Of a DNA stretch of 6,472 bases, positions 4,976-6,472 are shown one piece after another. The stretch's first letter is position 1. Every line of letters begins with the position of its first letter. Origin of the DNA: an uncultured Erysipelotrichaceae bacterium (GTDB lineage Bacteria; Bacillota_I; Bacilli_A; RF39; UBA660). The notes under the pieces are model-generated. The model made no database searches and was not told where the DNA came from. It saw only the letters and a program-made list of their open reading frames with translations. The stretch lies in NCBI GenBank assembly GCA_902766135.1, contig CACXCK010000032.1, forward strand, positions 1-6,472, given 5' to 3'. Position numbers and translations under genes: made by a program.

Positions 4976-6472
4976 ATGAAAGCTAAAGGAAAACTATTAT
5001 TAATAATAAGTATATTAGCAATAGCTAGTTCTGTTTCTTATGCATACTATGAAGCAGTAGTCCATGGCACAGGTAACAACAACGTGGAAGGAAGTGCTCA
5101 TACTGCAACTTTAGAGGATTTAATACTTACAGGCACCACCGAAGTAGTAAATACTAATATGATACCAGGAGAGACAAGTACATACTCTTTTACGATAGAA
5201 AATCCCAATGACTTTCAAGTATGTTTTGGTATATATTTTGATAATGTTGAAAATACATTTGTAAATACCTCTGATTTAGAAGTATCTTTGAATGGAGAAA
5301 CGGGCATATTTCCAGGCTCAGGTGACACATCTACCATCATCGGAGGCTTTAAAGCTCCTGCAAATAGTACAACAACATATACTTTAACAATTACTTACAA
5401 AGATGTTATAGGAAAAGATCAAACGAGCGACATAGGAAAAAGTTTTAGTGGTACAATAAAAGCAAGGACAACAGAGTGCGGCCTAGAACAAAGTCAAAAA
5501 ACTCTAGCTAGATTAAATCTAGAAGTATCTAATAGTGATAAGTGTTTACAAACTGATGAAGATGGGAAGATATTAAATCCTTATTCTACTATGAGTGACT
5601 CAGATACTCCAATAATATGTTCTATGGAAGATGATTATGGAACAAGCTATTACCTAAGAGGATTACATACCAATAATAATGTTAAGTTTGCTGACTCTTG
5701 CTGGAAGATAGTAAGAGTAACAGGTACCGGTGGTATCAAGATGATTTATAATGGTGATGCTGATGCAAATGGTAAATGTACTACGACAAGTGGTAGTCAC
5801 AATGGTTTTACTGGACAAGCTCTATCTTTATTAGGAAATAAATTATATGGAACAAGTTATGCAAAAGAAGGAAGTACATATACATTAAGTGATACATCAA
5901 CGTTAAATTGGCCAAATGATTCTTCTAGTATAATAGGAAAATATACATGTAATAGTACAAGTAGCTCGTGTTCAACTTTATATGCTGTAACGGGTGAGTT
6001 TACATTAACGAATGCTTATGGTGTAAAACTTGACCAGAGTACCAATTATGCCCAGATTGGAACAAGCGAATTTTATGCAAGTGATGCATCACCAACCTAT
6101 GTAGGATATATGTTTAATGATGCATATACATATAATAGTAAAACAATGACGACAAGTGGGACAACAATAATATCAAGTAATAAAGCCAATACATCTAATT
6201 ACTATTATGGAGATACAATAACATATTCCGGAGGATATTATTTAATAACAAATAGCGATAATAGTAATGTAGTACAATTAGATTGGGCTTCAAATTATGA
6301 GTCTAATTTAGTAGGAAAATATACTTGTAAAGGAACAAGTAAGTATGATAATAAGACAATAAGATGCTCTACAGCATATAAAGTAATAGATACAACAACA
6401 AAGACAAATTATATGTTAGCAGAGAACTTAACAGGAGGAAGAACATCTATAGGTAATATAAATTTAGCAACA
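4976..6472 (+). CDS. Secreted surface protein, TasA/camelysin-like N-terminus, partial at right edge
   Basis: An open frame of 499 codons without stop, running off the window. It begins with a signal peptide (about 1-23): basic MKAKGK, a hydrophobic core, then SVSYA followed by YYEA, which resembles the SipW-dependent signals of TasA/camelysin proteins (-YAYF-). A beta-sandwich follows (about 45-165), with NMIPGETSTYSFTIENPND like the LxPGD...FxxxN motif of that family. Residues 218-259 (GTSYYLRG, NNNVKFAD, CWKIVRV) repeat the module in the upstream gene. The remainder is rich in Thr, Ser, Asn and Tyr and holds two divergent repeats about 126 residues apart, each with VGKYTC/IGKYTC and a second Cys in CSTxY. 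Start ATG has GGGGTG five nt upstream. Likely exported; a polymerising or adhesin role is inference only. Any cell-wall anchor would lie outside the window. Confidence 0.85.
   Translation, partial: MKAKGKLLLIISILAIASSVSYAYYEAVVHGTGNNNVEGSAHTATLEDLILTGTTEVVNTNMIPGETSTYSFTIENPNDFQVCFGIYFDNVENTFVNTSDLEVSLNGETGIFPGSGDTSTIIGGFKAPANSTTTYTLTITYKDVIGKDQTSDIGKSFSGTIKARTTECGLEQSQKTLARLNLEVSNSDKCLQTDEDGKILNPYSTMSDSDTPIICSMEDDYGTSYYLRGLHTNNNVKFADSCWKIVRVTGTGGIKMIYNGDADANGKCTTTSGSHNGFTGQALSLLGNKLYGTSYAKEGSTYTLSDTSTLNWPNDSSSIIGKYTCNSTSSSCSTLYAVTGEFTLTNAYGVKLDQSTNYAQIGTSEFYASDASPTYVGYMFNDAYTYNSKTMTTSGTTIISSNKANTSNYYYGDTITYSGGYYLITNSDNSNVVQLDWASNYESNLVGKYTCKGTSKYDNKTIRCSTAYKVIDTTTKTNYMLAENLTGGRTSIGNINLAT
5846..6385 (+). 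repeat. Two divergent repeats within the second surface protein
   Basis: Unit 1 is about 5846-5986 (residues 291-337) and unit 2 about 6206-6385 (411-470). They share YG, a Tyr-rich strand, a Trp (LNW / LDW), [IV]GKYTC and CSTxYxV, with a 126-residue offset between the GKYTC motifs. Unit 2 has a longer insertion between its two Cys (C451, C464) than unit 1 (C325, C332). At DNA level TAGGAAAATATAC is kept in both. The Cys pairs may form disulfides outside the cell. Confidence 0.6.

Noticed and set aside
1..6472. Alternative genetic code with TGA as Trp, as in Mycoplasma relatives
   Set aside because: All Trp codons are TGG, there are no in-frame TGA codons, and known proteins have normal lengths under the standard code.
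1..6472. CRISPR array, tRNA, insertion sequence or riboswitch
   Set aside because: No regularly spaced direct repeats, cloverleaf, transposase or recognisable riboswitch was found; gaps between genes are too short for most of these.

Overview
The window looks like chromosomal DNA of a low-GC, Gram-positive-type bacterium of the Bacillota. AT content is high, the standard genetic code fits (every Trp codon is TGG and all five complete genes end in TAA), and the Shine-Dalgarno sites are strong (AAAGGAG, AGGTG). UvrC and ribosomal protein S20 look like Bacilli or Mollicutes relatives. The two secreted proteins on the right resemble large uncharacterised surface proteins I associate with uncultured gut Bacilli, but that placement is recollection, not a search result. 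I see no insertion sequence, tRNA, CRISPR array or phage gene.

Layout. Positions 1-98 hold a likely minus-strand promoter and ribosome binding site for a gene beyond the left edge, overlapping a strong inverted repeat. Three minus-strand genes follow: a membrane-anchored transglutaminase-like protein (99-1055), rpsT for ribosomal protein S20 (1111-1374), and a short YigZ/IMPACT-family protein (1428-1784). A 54-nt divergent region with a perfect 10-bp inverted repeat separates them from three plus-strand genes: uvrC (1839-3632), a membrane-anchored surface protein (3705-4931), and a secreted protein with a TasA/camelysin-like start that runs off the right edge (4976-6472, open).

How it works together. 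The left part is housekeeping: translation (S20), an IMPACT-type protein, and nucleotide excision repair (UvrC). The two right-hand genes are paralogous in part: both carry a module with the pattern SYY-x-RG, NN, V-x-FAD, W-[RK]-IV. They probably belong to a cell-surface system of unknown function and are the least understood part of the window.

Regulation is unusually compact. Most genes appear to have their own promoter and a leader of only about 15-30 nt. Three intrinsic terminators (rpsT, uvrC, first surface gene) include the stop codon in the hairpin. In two of them the hairpin also contains the -35 hexamer of the next gene (TTGACA-18-TATACT and TTGACT-17-TATAAT). The rpsT -35 overlaps the stop codon of the yigZ-like gene in a similar way.
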